Below, piece after piece: positions 27,174 to 35,679 of a stretch of DNA of 64,000 nucleotides. This DNA is from a bacterium (GTDB taxonomy: Bacteria > Verrucomicrobiota > Kiritimatiellia > CAIKKV01 > CAITUY01): assembly GCA_037143175.1 (NCBI GenBank), contig JBAWZF010000003.1, forward strand, positions 92,695 to 156,694. Reading direction: 5' to 3'. Each line of letters begins with the position of its first letter. The stretch's first letter is position 1. The position numbers were made by a program, and so were the translations under genes. The notes beneath the pieces are model-generated. The model was not told the DNA's origin. It saw only the letters and a program-made list of their open reading frames with translations, and did no database searches.

Positions 27174-28370
27174 ATGCATGTACCACTGAGAAAGAAATTT
27201 CTAAATCAAAAAATCATGATCAATACCACGGTCGCACGCAAACATCAGGGTATCTTTTCCGAAATTAGGAGAGTTTTTGATCAGCGGAATCTCGATAGCC
27301 TGATACTCTTCGTCACTAACTCGTGTAATCTGCGTTGTGGTTTTTGTTGTTATGCGGAAAACAGGAACCAGTCCCGTGACATTTCTTTAGATAACCTGCT
27401 GACCCTCAGCCGGACGATGCCAGCCTTCCGGGCTCTGTTGATATCGGGGGGCGAGCCCTTTATGCGGCATAGGCTGGAGGATATCATGCTGGCATTCTGC
27501 CGTAACAACGGCGTACAGGCGATCTATGTCCCGACAAACGGTTGGTTCTCCGACCTCTCGGTTGACACCTGCCGCAAGTTTCTCGAGCAGGAGAAGTCCG
27601 CCATGCTGACGATCAGTTTCTCCGTGGACGGCATGGAGGAAACCCACGACCGTTTGCGCGGTAAGAGCGGTGCTTTTGCCAATCTTTGTAAGACCATCGA
27701 AAAACTTTCCCCGTTGCGGGATCAATTTGCGAACCTGCGCTTACGCATTAGCAGTGTTGTGACTGCTGAAAATGTCGACGAAATACCTGAGACGCTTAAG
27801 TTTTTTCGCGATCGTTACATCCTTGATGAACACTCGCTTGAGATCGTGAGAGATTCCTATTGGAAAACCGCAAATCATGGTTCTGTCGAACGAAAAAACA
27901 TAGTGGATAGATACCTGTCGCTCCTGAACCAGGCGCACGAGATGTACTCCGGCAAACACCGTACCTCGGGACGGAGCGTGCTTGGTGATGTTCCTGCAAG
28001 TTTGACTAATCTCGCTTTGTACTCACTTAACCGTGCCATGGCGCAAATCAAACGAGATCGAATTATGGGGAAACTCTGGCCTTTCCCTTGTGTTGCCGGA
28101 CGCACGATACTCGTTGTAAATGGTTCTGGCAGCCTTCGCGCATGTGAGCATCGCGATGAGGTTTTGGATTTGAACCCATTAGATTTTGATTTTCAAAAGG
28201 CCATGGCCACAGGCGCCATAGCTAAGGAATGTGCTCGGATAGCGGTGGATCGCTGTGACTGCATTCATGGCTGTTTTGTCGGCAACAGCCTCCAGCATTC
28301 TCCTTGCGCCGTCCTGACCCGGGTTGCGCCTCAAGCCATAAAGAGACTGTTTTTGCGGTTTCTGCATTGA
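27174..28370 (+). CDS. Radical SAM protein with C-terminal cysteine cluster
   Basis: The 398-residue protein has C51-x3-C55-x2-C58 (VTNSCNLRCGFCCY) and LLISGGEPFM, the SAM-binding GGE motif. The C-terminus has FPCVAGRTILVVNGSGSLRACEH and CARIAVDRCDCIHGC, a likely auxiliary cluster domain. ATG 27174 and ATG 27216 are both possible starts, with no strong ribosome site. It is divergent from the SPASM gene and precedes a glycosyltransferase by 49 bp, so a role in glycan or lipid modification is possible. Confidence 0.78.
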   Translation: MHVPLRKKFLNQKIMINTTVARKHQGIFSEIRRVFDQRNLDSLILFVTNSCNLRCGFCCYAENRNQSRDISLDNLLTLSRTMPAFRALLISGGEPFMRHRLEDIMLAFCRNNGVQAIYVPTNGWFSDLSVDTCRKFLEQEKSAMLTISFSVDGMEETHDRLRGKSGAFANLCKTIEKLSPLRDQFANLRLRISSVVTAENVDEIPETLKFFRDRYILDEHSLEIVRDSYWKTANHGSVERKNIVDRYLSLLNQAHEMYSGKHRTSGRSVLGDVPASLTNLALYSLNRAMAQIKRDRIMGKLWPFPCVAGRTILVVNGSGSLRACEHRDEVLDLNPLDFDFQKAMATGAIAKECARIAVDRCDCIHGCFVGNSLQHSPCAVLTRVAPQAIKRLFLRFLH

Positions 28371-28419
28371 TTCAGGGAAACCATTGCCAAGCAATCCATC
28401 ACCACATAAAAAGGTCGCC

Positions 28420-29487
28420 ATGAAAAGAGTCATGTGTTTTTCTTCCTGTTCGACAAATTTGCGCTATCAGGCATGTGTACGCATTATGCGCGAACAGGGC
28501 ATAGAGGTAATCGTTTCCAAGCCTCACCGCTCGCCAGGTTCCCTCATGGAGCTTTTTGTGACCATCTTTCCTAACTGCTGGATCGCCTTAACATGCCGTG
28601 CCGATTTGGCCGGGGGGTTTAAGCCGCATTTAAATGTTACTTTGCCCCTTCTGATCGCCAAACTTCGAGGCATTCCCACATGGCTTGATGTGGACGATCT
28701 TTGTCATGCTTATCTGACGGGATGGATGAGTAAGTTGTTAGAGATTATACAGAAACCGTTTCCGCGCTTCTACAGTATGGTCAGTTACCATAATAACAAT
28801 CTGCGCAACTTTCTGGTGGATGAGCGGGGGGTACGGCCTGAGCGAATATTTCGAGTCGAACAAGGCGTTGACTGCACTTTGTTTAACGGCAATGCAGATA
28901 AAGGCCAAATAGCGGCCATTCGGAGTCGCTACGCCCTGGATGGAAAGCCGGTGGCCGTCTATACCGCCCATCTCAACGTTGCCAGCGATCTTGAGCCTGT
29001 GATGCAAACATGGCGAAAAGTGCTGTGCGATATACCGGATGCCACACTGCTCATTGTAGGTGGCGGGCCTCTTCGGCAACATTTCGAGCAAATGGCTAAA
29101 CAATATGAACTCTCCCAGCATCTTCACTTCATCGGGGAGGTTCGCCATAACGAAGTCCCTTCGTACTTTGCCGTGGCAGATGTGGCCTTAGTCTACTTTT
29201 CCGAGCGTCTGGTAAACAAATATCGATGCTCTCTGAAACTCCGCGAGTACTTTGCCGCCGGAGTAAAGGTGGTGTGCAACGACTTTGCTGAATTCAAAGA
29301 TTACGACCACCTGACATATCAGTCGGATTCCCGGATAGATTCCTTCGCCGCCATGATCGTATCTGTCCTGCGAAACGGCGGCGACGGGCGCGAACGCACA
29401 GCCCAGGAATACACTCGAAAACACCTTCATTGGCCTCTCATTGTCGGATCCATGGTGGCAGAGATTAACAGACGGATTCAGAGATAA
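28420..29487 (+). CDS. Glycosyltransferase family 4 (GT-B)
   Basis: The 355-residue protein has a variable N-terminal acceptor domain and a C-terminal GT-B donor domain (GKPVAVYTAHLNVASDLEPV, ATLLIVGGGPLRQHFEQMA, HFIGEVRHNEVPSYFAVADVALVYFSE, KLREYFAAGVKVVCND). ATG 28420 has AAGG upstream, and an in-frame codon at 28384 is less likely. The E-x7-E motif is degenerate. It probably adds one sugar of the repeat unit on the cytoplasmic side. Confidence 0.8.
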   Translation: MKRVMCFSSCSTNLRYQACVRIMREQGIEVIVSKPHRSPGSLMELFVTIFPNCWIALTCRADLAGGFKPHLNVTLPLLIAKLRGIPTWLDVDDLCHAYLTGWMSKLLEIIQKPFPRFYSMVSYHNNNLRNFLVDERGVRPERIFRVEQGVDCTLFNGNADKGQIAAIRSRYALDGKPVAVYTAHLNVASDLEPVMQTWRKVLCDIPDATLLIVGGGPLRQHFEQMAKQYELSQHLHFIGEVRHNEVPSYFAVADVALVYFSERLVNKYRCSLKLREYFAAGVKVVCNDFAEFKDYDHLTYQSDSRIDSFAAMIVSVLRNGGDGRERTAQEYTRKHLHWPLIVGSMVAEINRRIQR

Positions 29488-29565
29488 ATCTCCCGGGTTT
29501 ACTCCATTTTAGATAAGTTAATGCCCTAAATTAGCGGTTGTTTCTAGTTTAGAGTTTCTGGCATC

Positions 29566-31587
29566 ATGGAGCTTATGCGGCTTTCGATAGTAATTCCGGC
29601 TCATAATGAAGAAAACAGGATCGGTCCCATGCTGGAGGCCTATCTGCCCTACTTTACTTCGCGATACCAGAATGAGGTAGAATTTCTGGTGGTAGTGAAT
29701 GGGTCCACAGATCGAACCGACCAGATTGTCGCTTCCTTTGCCAGTCGTTTCCCCGGCCTGAAGGCCATCATTGAACCCAAGCCCATTGGGAAAGGTGGGG
29801 CCTTGATGGTGGGGTTTAGCGAGGCCCGTGGTGAGTTAATCGGCTTTGTAGATGCCGATGGCGCCACGCCGCCGCAAGCCTTTCAAGATCTGGTGGACAA
29901 TATCGGGGAGTCGGGTGCGATCATCGCCTCCCGCTGGGCCAAAGGGGCCCAAGTCAGTCCGCGTCAACCGTTGGATCGGCGGGTGGTCTCCCGGATTTTT
30001 AATTTAATGACCCGCGCGTTGTTTGGCCTACGGCTGACCGATACCCAATGCGGGGCCAAATTGATGCGGCGTGAAGCCGTTCAGACCATATTGTCACGTC
30101 TGGGCATCACTCAATGGGCGTTTGATGTAGATCTGCTGTTCCAACTCCGCCGGGCGGGCTTCAAGATCAGGGAGATTCCCACGACCTGGCACGATGTTGA
30201 AGGCTCCAAGGTTCATGTGGGGAGTGCCTCGCAGGAAATGATGATGGCGCTGATCCGCTTACGTTTGATCTATTCGCCATTTAAATGGGTTGTGGACTTT
30301 TATGATCGGGTACTTGGGCCTTGGATTCATCCCGTGGGCATGGTACGTGACCATCTTTTGACGCATAGTCTAGTTCTATTCATTGGCGCCCAGTTTAGTA
30401 ATATCTGTAATCTTTTATTTCAAGTCACCATGGCGCGGATGCTGGGGAATACTGAATATGGCGTGCTGTCCGCCATTCTCGGCGCGCTCATGATGCTCGG
30501 GATGCCGCTGGCGTCCTTAGGTGGCGGGGTGACGCATTTTACGGCACTGTTTATGGCCGGGAATGAGCGGGATAAAATCAAGGCCATGATGGCCGCCTTG
30601 ACGCGGGATTTATTGATACCCGCTCTGCTTCTGATAATGGTGGCGCTCTTGGCCCGGCAGGAGCTGATGGCCGCCTTTAAGATTGATTCGCCGGTGCCGA
30701 TCTATCTGGCGATTGGCGCCGTCGTTGTGGGGCTATTGGGGGCCATTCCTGGTGGTGTATTGTCTGGGATGCAGGCCTTTAAGTGGGGTGCCCTGATTGG
30801 AAATGGAGCTGCAGTACTGAGGTTGATCGCGGGACTTGTCCTAGCGCTGATGGGGCTGGGTGCTGTTGGAGGTTTGACCGCGCATGTGGTGGGGTTGTTG
30901 GTGTCTGTGGCGCTTTCCCTTGTGATATGTGGCGCTTTACTGGGACGGGCAAGTGTATCTCTGGCGCGGCCGACAGGGATTTATGCCTACATGGGCGGCT
31001 ACATGGCGGCATTTACAGCCTACGGGGTCTTGTCTGGTGCTGACCTGCTTCTGGTTAAGTATTATTTCTCACCGGAGCAGGCGGGCGTTTTTTCAAAAGC
31101 GGCTATGGTGGCGAGAATGGTCTTTTTTCTGCCAGGCCCGGTCTGTTCAGCCATGTTCCCAAAAGTAACCTCCGGGGGAGAGTCATCACAGGCAACGACC
31201 AGGACTTTATACAAGGCCATGGTAGTGACGGGCCTGATTGTGGCGTCCATGGGCCTGGTCTTTCTGGCGTTCCCTGGTTTTATCCTCAAGATTTTGGTGA
31301 AAGAGGCGCAGCCCGGACAGATTGAAATCCTGAGGGGGATGGTTCTGGCGCTGACCCCGTTGACCATGGTCATGGTACTGCTGAATTATGAACTGGCTCA
31401 GCGGCGGTTCAGGATTATGATTCCACTGTTCATTTGTGCGGCGGGATATTTGTTTGGTGTGGCATACTGGCATGAAACACTTTTACAGGTGGTCGCGGTG
31501 CTGGCCGCGGCGTCAGTGGCTGCATTGTTGGGTTGTTTGGCGTATTTGCGGGGTAGTGAACACCCTCACCCCAACCCTCTCCCCTGA
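29566..31587 (+). CDS. Fusion of GT2 glycosyltransferase and polysaccharide flippase
   Basis: Residues 1-245 form a dolichyl-phosphate glucosyltransferase-like GT2 domain: LSIVIPAHNEENRI, NGSTDRT, PIGKGGALMVGF, FVDADGATPP, DTQCGAKLM and WAFDVDLLFQLRRAGF. Residues 270-660 are a multi-helix Wzx/MATE-type flippase (MARMLGNTEYGVLSAILGALMMLG, SLGGGVTHFTALFMAG, ADLLLVKYYFSPEQAGVFSKAAMV). A membrane lipid-linked sugar transfer could thus be joined to export. The last residues (EHPHPNPLP) are encoded by a REP-like repeat. ATG 29575 is an alternative start. Confidence 0.85.
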   Translation: MELMRLSIVIPAHNEENRIGPMLEAYLPYFTSRYQNEVEFLVVVNGSTDRTDQIVASFASRFPGLKAIIEPKPIGKGGALMVGFSEARGELIGFVDADGATPPQAFQDLVDNIGESGAIIASRWAKGAQVSPRQPLDRRVVSRIFNLMTRALFGLRLTDTQCGAKLMRREAVQTILSRLGITQWAFDVDLLFQLRRAGFKIREIPTTWHDVEGSKVHVGSASQEMMMALIRLRLIYSPFKWVVDFYDRVLGPWIHPVGMVRDHLLTHSLVLFIGAQFSNICNLLFQVTMARMLGNTEYGVLSAILGALMMLGMPLASLGGGVTHFTALFMAGNERDKIKAMMAALTRDLLIPALLLIMVALLARQELMAAFKIDSPVPIYLAIGAVVVGLLGAIPGGVLSGMQAFKWGALIGNGAAVLRLIAGLVLALMGLGAVGGLTAHVVGLLVSVALSLVICGALLGRASVSLARPTGIYAYMGGYMAAFTAYGVLSGADLLLVKYYFSPEQAGVFSKAAMVARMVFFLPGPVCSAMFPKVTSGGESSQATTRTLYKAMVVTGLIVASMGLVFLAFPGFILKILVKEAQPGQIEILRGMVLALTPLTMVMVLLNYELAQRRFRIMIPLFICAAGYLFGVAYWHETLLQVVAVLAAASVAALLGCLAYLRGSEHPHPNPLP

Positions 31588-31603
31588 AAGGAGAGGGGGC
31601 AAT
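31561..31603 (+). repeat. REP-like repeat at a gene end
   Basis: CACCCTCACCCCAACCCTCT then CCCCTGAAAGGAGAGGGGG, with CTCTCCCC/GGAGAGGG forming a hairpin. The same core occurs at 20680-20782 and 24138-24178. It supplies the last codons and stop of the preceding fusion gene. Confidence 0.7.
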
Positions 31604-31632
31604 ACTCGGTAAATTTGAGGAAAGATAAAATT

Positions 31633-32943
31633 ATGGCAAATCCGAATGAGCTGCGCGCAGAGATCTTGAAATTAGTTGAAGCGTATCATGCCGAGAAGTT
31701 TCAAAAGAAGGCGCCCTTTACGCCCGGACAAGATCTTGTCCATTATGCCGGGCGCGTATTTGATGGTGATGAGATGTGCAAGCTTGTGGACTCAAGCCTT
31801 GATTTTTTTCTCACCGCAGGTCGGTATTCTGAGGAGTTCGAGGCGAACTTCGCCGAGAAGCTTGGGGTGTCGAATGCGTTGTTGGTCAATTCTGGATCCT
31901 CTGCGAACCTGATTGCACTTACCACCTTGACGTCTCCAAAACTGGGTCATCGGCGCCTCAAGCCCGGTGATGAGGTGATTACGGTTGCGGCGGGGTTCCC
32001 CACAACTTTGGCGCCCATTTTACAGAATCAGCTAATTCCTGTTTTCATTGATGTTAATTTGGGCGATTACACGGCAATTCCGGAGCGTATTGCCGAGGCG
32101 ATCGGGTCGAAAACGCGGGCTATAATGATGGCACACACATTGGGGGTTCCATTTGATCTTGATGTGGTGATGGCACTGGCAAAGAAACATGATTTGTGGG
32201 TGGTTGAGGATAATTGTGATGCTCTGGGCTCGTTGTATCGCAATCAATGGACCGGTTCATTTGGCCACATTGCCTCGCATTCGTTCTATCCTGCGCATCA
32301 CATTACGATGGGTGAGGGTGGATGTGTGGTTACCAATGACGATGAATTGGCCCGTATTGCCTGTTCTTATCGTGACTGGGGGCGCGACTGTTACTGTTCA
32401 GGAGGAGAGAACAATACCTGTGGGAAGCGGTTCAGTCAGCAATTCGGGACGCTTCCACTGGGCTATGACCACAAGTATGTTTACAGTCATATCGGATACA
32501 ATTTGAAGGTGACTGATATGCAGGCAGCGATTGGCTGTGCCCAGCTCGGGAAGCTGGATGACTTTGTAATCCGGCGGAAAGCGAATTTTGCCACACTCTC
32601 AGTATTGTTAAAGCCGTTTGAAGATCGGTTGTTGCTTCCCAAGGCAACACCGAACTCGGATCCCTCCTGGTTCGCTTTCCCGATTACGGTGCGGCCGGAT
32701 GCTGGATTCACTCGTAACGAGTTGACGCAATATCTTGAAAGCAAGAAGATAGAAACGCGTAACCTGTTTAGCGGTAATTTGTTGCGACATCCGGCGTTTG
32801 CCAATATCCCACATCGCGTCGTCGGGGATTTAAACAACACGGATATGATTACAACAAATACTTTTTTCATCGGTGTGTATCCGGGGCTTACCGTGGATCA
32901 TATGAAGTACATGGCCGATATGGTTAAAAAGTTTATTAATTGA
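31633..32943 (+). CDS. rfbH: CDP-4-keto-6-deoxyglucose 3-dehydratase (E1)
   Basis: The 436-residue PMP-dependent, [2Fe-2S] enzyme removes the 3-hydroxyl of CDP-4-keto-6-deoxy-D-glucose. The usual PLP lysine is replaced by His in SFYPAHHITMGEGGC, the signature of the dehydratase (ColD/E1-type) rather than aminotransferases. The iron-sulfur cysteines follow in CSYRDWGRDCYCSGGENNTC. AGGAAAG at 31618-31624 supports ATG 31633. It acts after rfbF and rfbG and needs the reductase encoded at 33622. Confidence 0.92.
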   Translation: MANPNELRAEILKLVEAYHAEKFQKKAPFTPGQDLVHYAGRVFDGDEMCKLVDSSLDFFLTAGRYSEEFEANFAEKLGVSNALLVNSGSSANLIALTTLTSPKLGHRRLKPGDEVITVAAGFPTTLAPILQNQLIPVFIDVNLGDYTAIPERIAEAIGSKTRAIMMAHTLGVPFDLDVVMALAKKHDLWVVEDNCDALGSLYRNQWTGSFGHIASHSFYPAHHITMGEGGCVVTNDDELARIACSYRDWGRDCYCSGGENNTCGKRFSQQFGTLPLGYDHKYVYSHIGYNLKVTDMQAAIGCAQLGKLDDFVIRRKANFATLSVLLKPFEDRLLLPKATPNSDPSWFAFPITVRPDAGFTRNELTQYLESKKIETRNLFSGNLLRHPAFANIPHRVVGDLNNTDMITTNTFFIGVYPGLTVDHMKYMADMVKKFIN

Positions 32944-32974
32944 TGTGTATTCATGTTTCGCCTACAATGCCTAC

Positions 32975-33226
32975 ATGAAAACGATGCAGTATACAATCAG
33001 GGGAATACCCGCACGCTTTGATGCGGTGGTGCGGCAAGAGGCAAAGGTTTCGCATCAATCAATGAATGCGATTTTACTTCAAGTTTTGGCGCGAGGGCTA
33101 AATTTAGGGACGGAGCCGATTCGATTTAATGATCTTGATGACCTGGCAGGCTCATGGGTGAAAGATCCGGAATTTGATAGGGCGATGGCTGACATGGATA
33201 AGGTTGATAAGGCGATGTGGCAATGA
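32975..33226 (+). CDS. Ribbon-helix-helix-type antitoxin
   Basis: The 83-residue protein begins MKTMQYTIRGIPARFDAVVR and continues KVSHQSMNAILLQVLARGL, a ribbon-helix-helix DNA-binding domain of the Arc/FitA kind, then an acidic tail (DPEFDRAMADMDKVDKAMWQ) that would hold the toxin. ATG 32975 is chosen; the earlier in-frame start at 32945 adds unrelated residues. Its stop overlaps the PIN gene (ATGA). Confidence 0.8.
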   Translation: MKTMQYTIRGIPARFDAVVRQEAKVSHQSMNAILLQVLARGLNLGTEPIRFNDLDDLAGSWVKDPEFDRAMADMDKVDKAMWQ

Positions 33227-33612
33227 GAATTGCGATTGACACCAATGTTTACCGGGCTTTTTGTGAGGGACTGAGTTCTGCTGTTGAGCACTTTGCTCAG
33301 GCTGTTGAGATCCATATTCCTTATGTAGTCCTTGCGGAATTGAGGGCTGGCTTTTTATGCGGCACTGTGGCGAAGAAGAATGAGCGGATTCTAATTCAAT
33401 TTCTTAATCGGCCACGCGTTAGAATTCTTTTGCCGGATGAGGCGACAACGCATCATTATGCGAGAGTATTCGCCCAGCTTCGTGCTCAAGGAACGCCAAT
33501 CCCGACCAATGATATGTGGATTGCTGCGCTGGTGCTCCAGCACGATCTTCAGCTCTATTCGCGGGATAGTCATTTCGACAACCTCCCGCAGATTCCGAGA
33601 TTGATCCTGTAA
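33223..33612 (+). CDS. vapC: PIN-domain toxin (VapC/FitB-like)
   Basis: The 129-residue PIN ribonuclease has D6 (IAIDTNVYRAF), E39 (YVVLAELRAGF), D97 (PTNDMWIAALV) and D115 (YSRDSHFDNLP), so the acidic site is complete. It overlaps its antitoxin by 4 bp. The pair sits between rfbH and its reductase partner gene, so it appears to have been inserted into the sugar operon and is transcribed with it. Confidence 0.88.
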   Translation: MRIAIDTNVYRAFCEGLSSAVEHFAQAVEIHIPYVVLAELRAGFLCGTVAKKNERILIQFLNRPRVRILLPDEATTHHYARVFAQLRAQGTPIPTNDMWIAALVLQHDLQLYSRDSHFDNLPQIPRLIL

Positions 33613-33621
33613 AACACTATT

Positions 33622-34392
33622 ATGCCTACTCCTCGTAAAATGCGTTGCCAGGTTGAGCGGGTCATTGATCATGGTGACCATGTTTACACTGTTGACTTGA
33701 AACCCGACCGGCCAGTACAAGTATTCCGCCCGGGGCAGTTCCTTCACCTTGCCGTGGATGAATACGATCCCACCGGATTCTGGCCAGAGTCAAGGGTCTT
33801 CTCAATAGCTTCTTCGCCCGTGGATCGTAGCAAACTCACTATTATCTATTCAGTCAAAGGACAATATACCTCCCGTATGGAAAAGGAGTTATGTGTTGGT
33901 AAGGACGTGTGGGTCAAACTCCCGTATGGTGAGTTTGTGGTTGATGGCGGGAGTGATTCAGTTCTGATTGCCGGTGGAACTGGGATTACGGCGTTTCAAG
34001 CGTTTATTGAGGGGCTGTCTCCAGATCATCCCCATAAGGTTGTCTTGCTATATGGCGCCCGCCGCCCTGAGCTGTTACTTGGACAGAGGTTGACAGAGAA
34101 GAAGCGCGCGCAAGGAACGAACTTACAAGTGTTTTATTTTGTGGAGGAGACAAGCGCTGTTAAGTCAGTTGTTGCTGAGGCCTCGGGTGTAGTAGCCGCT
34201 GTCCCCAGCGGCATAGCGATAGAGAGGATGAAACCTGGTCGCATACACCTCGATGTTCTCAAGGATTGTTCCATGAGTGAATCTGCCATATATTATTTAG
34301 CTGGTCCTCCGCCCATGGTGTCTGCGCTTAGTAAAGAACTAGTTCATCAAGGTGTGCCGGAGGCCAGTATCAGAGTTGATGCTTGGGAGTGA
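33622..34392 (+). CDS. E3-type CDP-glucoseen reductase, ferredoxin domain missing
   Basis: The 256-residue protein is an FAD/NAD(P)H oxidoreductase of the ferredoxin-NADP reductase fold. RVFSIASSP is the FAD motif, LIAGGTGITAFQAFIEGL the NAD-binding loop, VVLLYGARRPELLL follows, and AGPPPMVSAL closes the family pattern. By position after rfbH it should deliver electrons to the E1 [2Fe-2S] dehydratase. The usual plant-type [2Fe-2S] domain of AscD/RfbI is absent, so electrons must pass another way. It is not fused or truncated visibly. Confidence 0.8.
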   Translation: MPTPRKMRCQVERVIDHGDHVYTVDLKPDRPVQVFRPGQFLHLAVDEYDPTGFWPESRVFSIASSPVDRSKLTIIYSVKGQYTSRMEKELCVGKDVWVKLPYGEFVVDGGSDSVLIAGGTGITAFQAFIEGLSPDHPHKVVLLYGARRPELLLGQRLTEKKRAQGTNLQVFYFVEETSAVKSVVAEASGVVAAVPSGIAIERMKPGRIHLDVLKDCSMSESAIYYLAGPPPMVSALSKELVHQGVPEASIRVDAWE

Positions 34393-34399
34393 AGAAGCG

Positions 34400-34441
34400 G
34401 TAAGACGTGAGACGTAAGACGTGAAATGTGAAACGTAAAAT
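34400..34441 (+). repeat. Heptamer array B1 (GTRARAC)
   Basis: There are six units: GTAAGAC, GTGAGAC, GTAAGAC, GTGAAAT, GTGAAAC and GTAAAAT. The array fills most of the gap between the reductase gene and rfbF. It is purine-rich on the + strand, like B2 and B3. Confidence 0.9.
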
Positions 34442-34478
34442 GTCGACATGGATATATAAAATAGATAATGGGAGAGCC

Positions 34479-35249
34479 ATGAAAGCAGTTATACTTTGTG
34501 GGGGATTAGGGACTCGTTTGTCGGAGGAGACGACTCTGAAGCCCAAGCCGATGATTGAAATTGGTGGGATGCCAGTACTTTGGCACATTATGAAGATCTA
34601 TGCGGCACACGGAATCAAGGAGTTTGTGCTGGCCCTTGGATATAAAGGGGATGTGATTAAAGATTTCTTCGTAAATTATCGATACCATTCCCGGAGTTTG
34701 ACGGTCGAAATGCATCGCGGTCATATTGAGGTCCATCAGGCGGATAGCGATGATGACTGGACGGTCCACCTTTTGGATACGGGGCTAACCACGCAGACGG
34801 GTGGTCGACTCAAGCAGGCCGGGAAGTTTATTGGGAATGAGCCCTTTCTTGCGACCTACGGCGATGGGGTGACGAATCTCAATGTCGGTAAAGTCATTGA
34901 AGCTCACAAGAAAAGCGGAAAATTGGCTACATTAACGGCAGTACGGCCTCCTGCCCGTTTTGGCAGCATGGTGTTTGATGGAGATTTAGTCACCCGTTTT
35001 GAGGAGAAGCCGCAGGCGGGGGAAGGCTGGATCAATGGTGGGTTCTTCGTGCTGCAACCGGAGGTATTGGATTACATAGAGGACGACGATTCATTGTGGG
35101 AGCGTGATCCTATGGAGCGGTTAGCTGTTGCGGGTCAGTTAAATTCCTATCGGCATGAAGGTTTCTGGCAGTGCATGGATACTTTGCGCGATGTGCGTCT
35201 TCTTGAGAGTCTATGGCAGGAAGGAAAGGCGCCATGGAAAAGTTGGTAA
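34479..35249 (+). CDS. rfbF: Glucose-1-phosphate cytidylyltransferase
   Basis: The 256-residue enzyme makes CDP-glucose, the first step of the CDP-deoxysugar route. MKAVILCGGLGTRLSEETTL and KPKPMIEIGGMPVLWHIMKIY are the signature N-terminus, with YGDGVTNLNV and RFEEKPQAGEGWINGGFFVL in the active site. ATG 34479 starts the conserved domain; an in-frame start at 34428 lies inside a heptamer array. The TAA stop is itself part of the first heptamer of array B2. Confidence 0.94.
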   Translation: MKAVILCGGLGTRLSEETTLKPKPMIEIGGMPVLWHIMKIYAAHGIKEFVLALGYKGDVIKDFFVNYRYHSRSLTVEMHRGHIEVHQADSDDDWTVHLLDTGLTTQTGGRLKQAGKFIGNEPFLATYGDGVTNLNVGKVIEAHKKSGKLATLTAVRPPARFGSMVFDGDLVTRFEEKPQAGEGWINGGFFVLQPEVLDYIEDDDSLWERDPMERLAVAGQLNSYRHEGFWQCMDTLRDVRLLESLWQEGKAPWKSW

Positions 35250-35301
35250 GACGTGAGGAGTAAGACGTGAAACGTGAGATGTGAGAGGTGCAACGTGGTG
35301 A
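35246..35301 (+). repeat. Heptamer array B2 (GTRARAC)
   Basis: There are eight units: GTAAGAC, GTGAGGA, GTAAGAC, GTGAAAC, GTGAGAT, GTGAGAG, GTGCAAC and GTGGTGA. The first unit carries the rfbF stop codon. Orientation is the same as B1 and B3. Confidence 0.9.
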
Positions 35302-35439
35302 GGGGCGGGTTGTGCGGAAAATGCCTTAAGTCAGCGCCATTCGGTTGTAGCGTTGAATATTATATGTTTGACGACATGATGACGTCTCGGTATTACTTAA
35401 GTTGAACATGAAGTTTATCTTCACTGGAATGAGGCTGCG

Positions 35440-35679
35440 ATGAAAACCATTAGTATGCTTGAATTTAGGCGCCACTCAGAGCGGGTAATTAAGGGGGCAC
35501 TAGCGGGAGAGCGGATGCTTTTGACCTATCGGGGTAAACCCTTATTCCATCTGGAACCTTGTGTTCATCCAGAACTTAGTTGTGGTGAAGACCCATTCTA
35601 TCGCTTGGCCGAGCATGCGGATGGAGCCGCGAAGTCTCTTTCGAACCGGGAGATAGATACGCTCCTCTATGAAAACTGA
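35440..35679 (+). CDS. Phd/YefM-like antitoxin
   Basis: The 79-residue protein begins MKTISMLEFRRHSERVIKGA and continues GERMLLTYRGKPLFHLEP, the N-terminal DNA-binding fold of Phd/YefM antitoxins, where a strand-helix-strand ends in a G-K-P turn. The C-terminal part (AEHADGAAKSLSNREIDTLL) is the likely toxin-binding arm. It overlaps the following PIN gene by 11 bp. Confidence 0.8.
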   Translation: MKTISMLEFRRHSERVIKGALAGERMLLTYRGKPLFHLEPCVHPELSCGEDPFYRLAEHADGAAKSLSNREIDTLLYEN

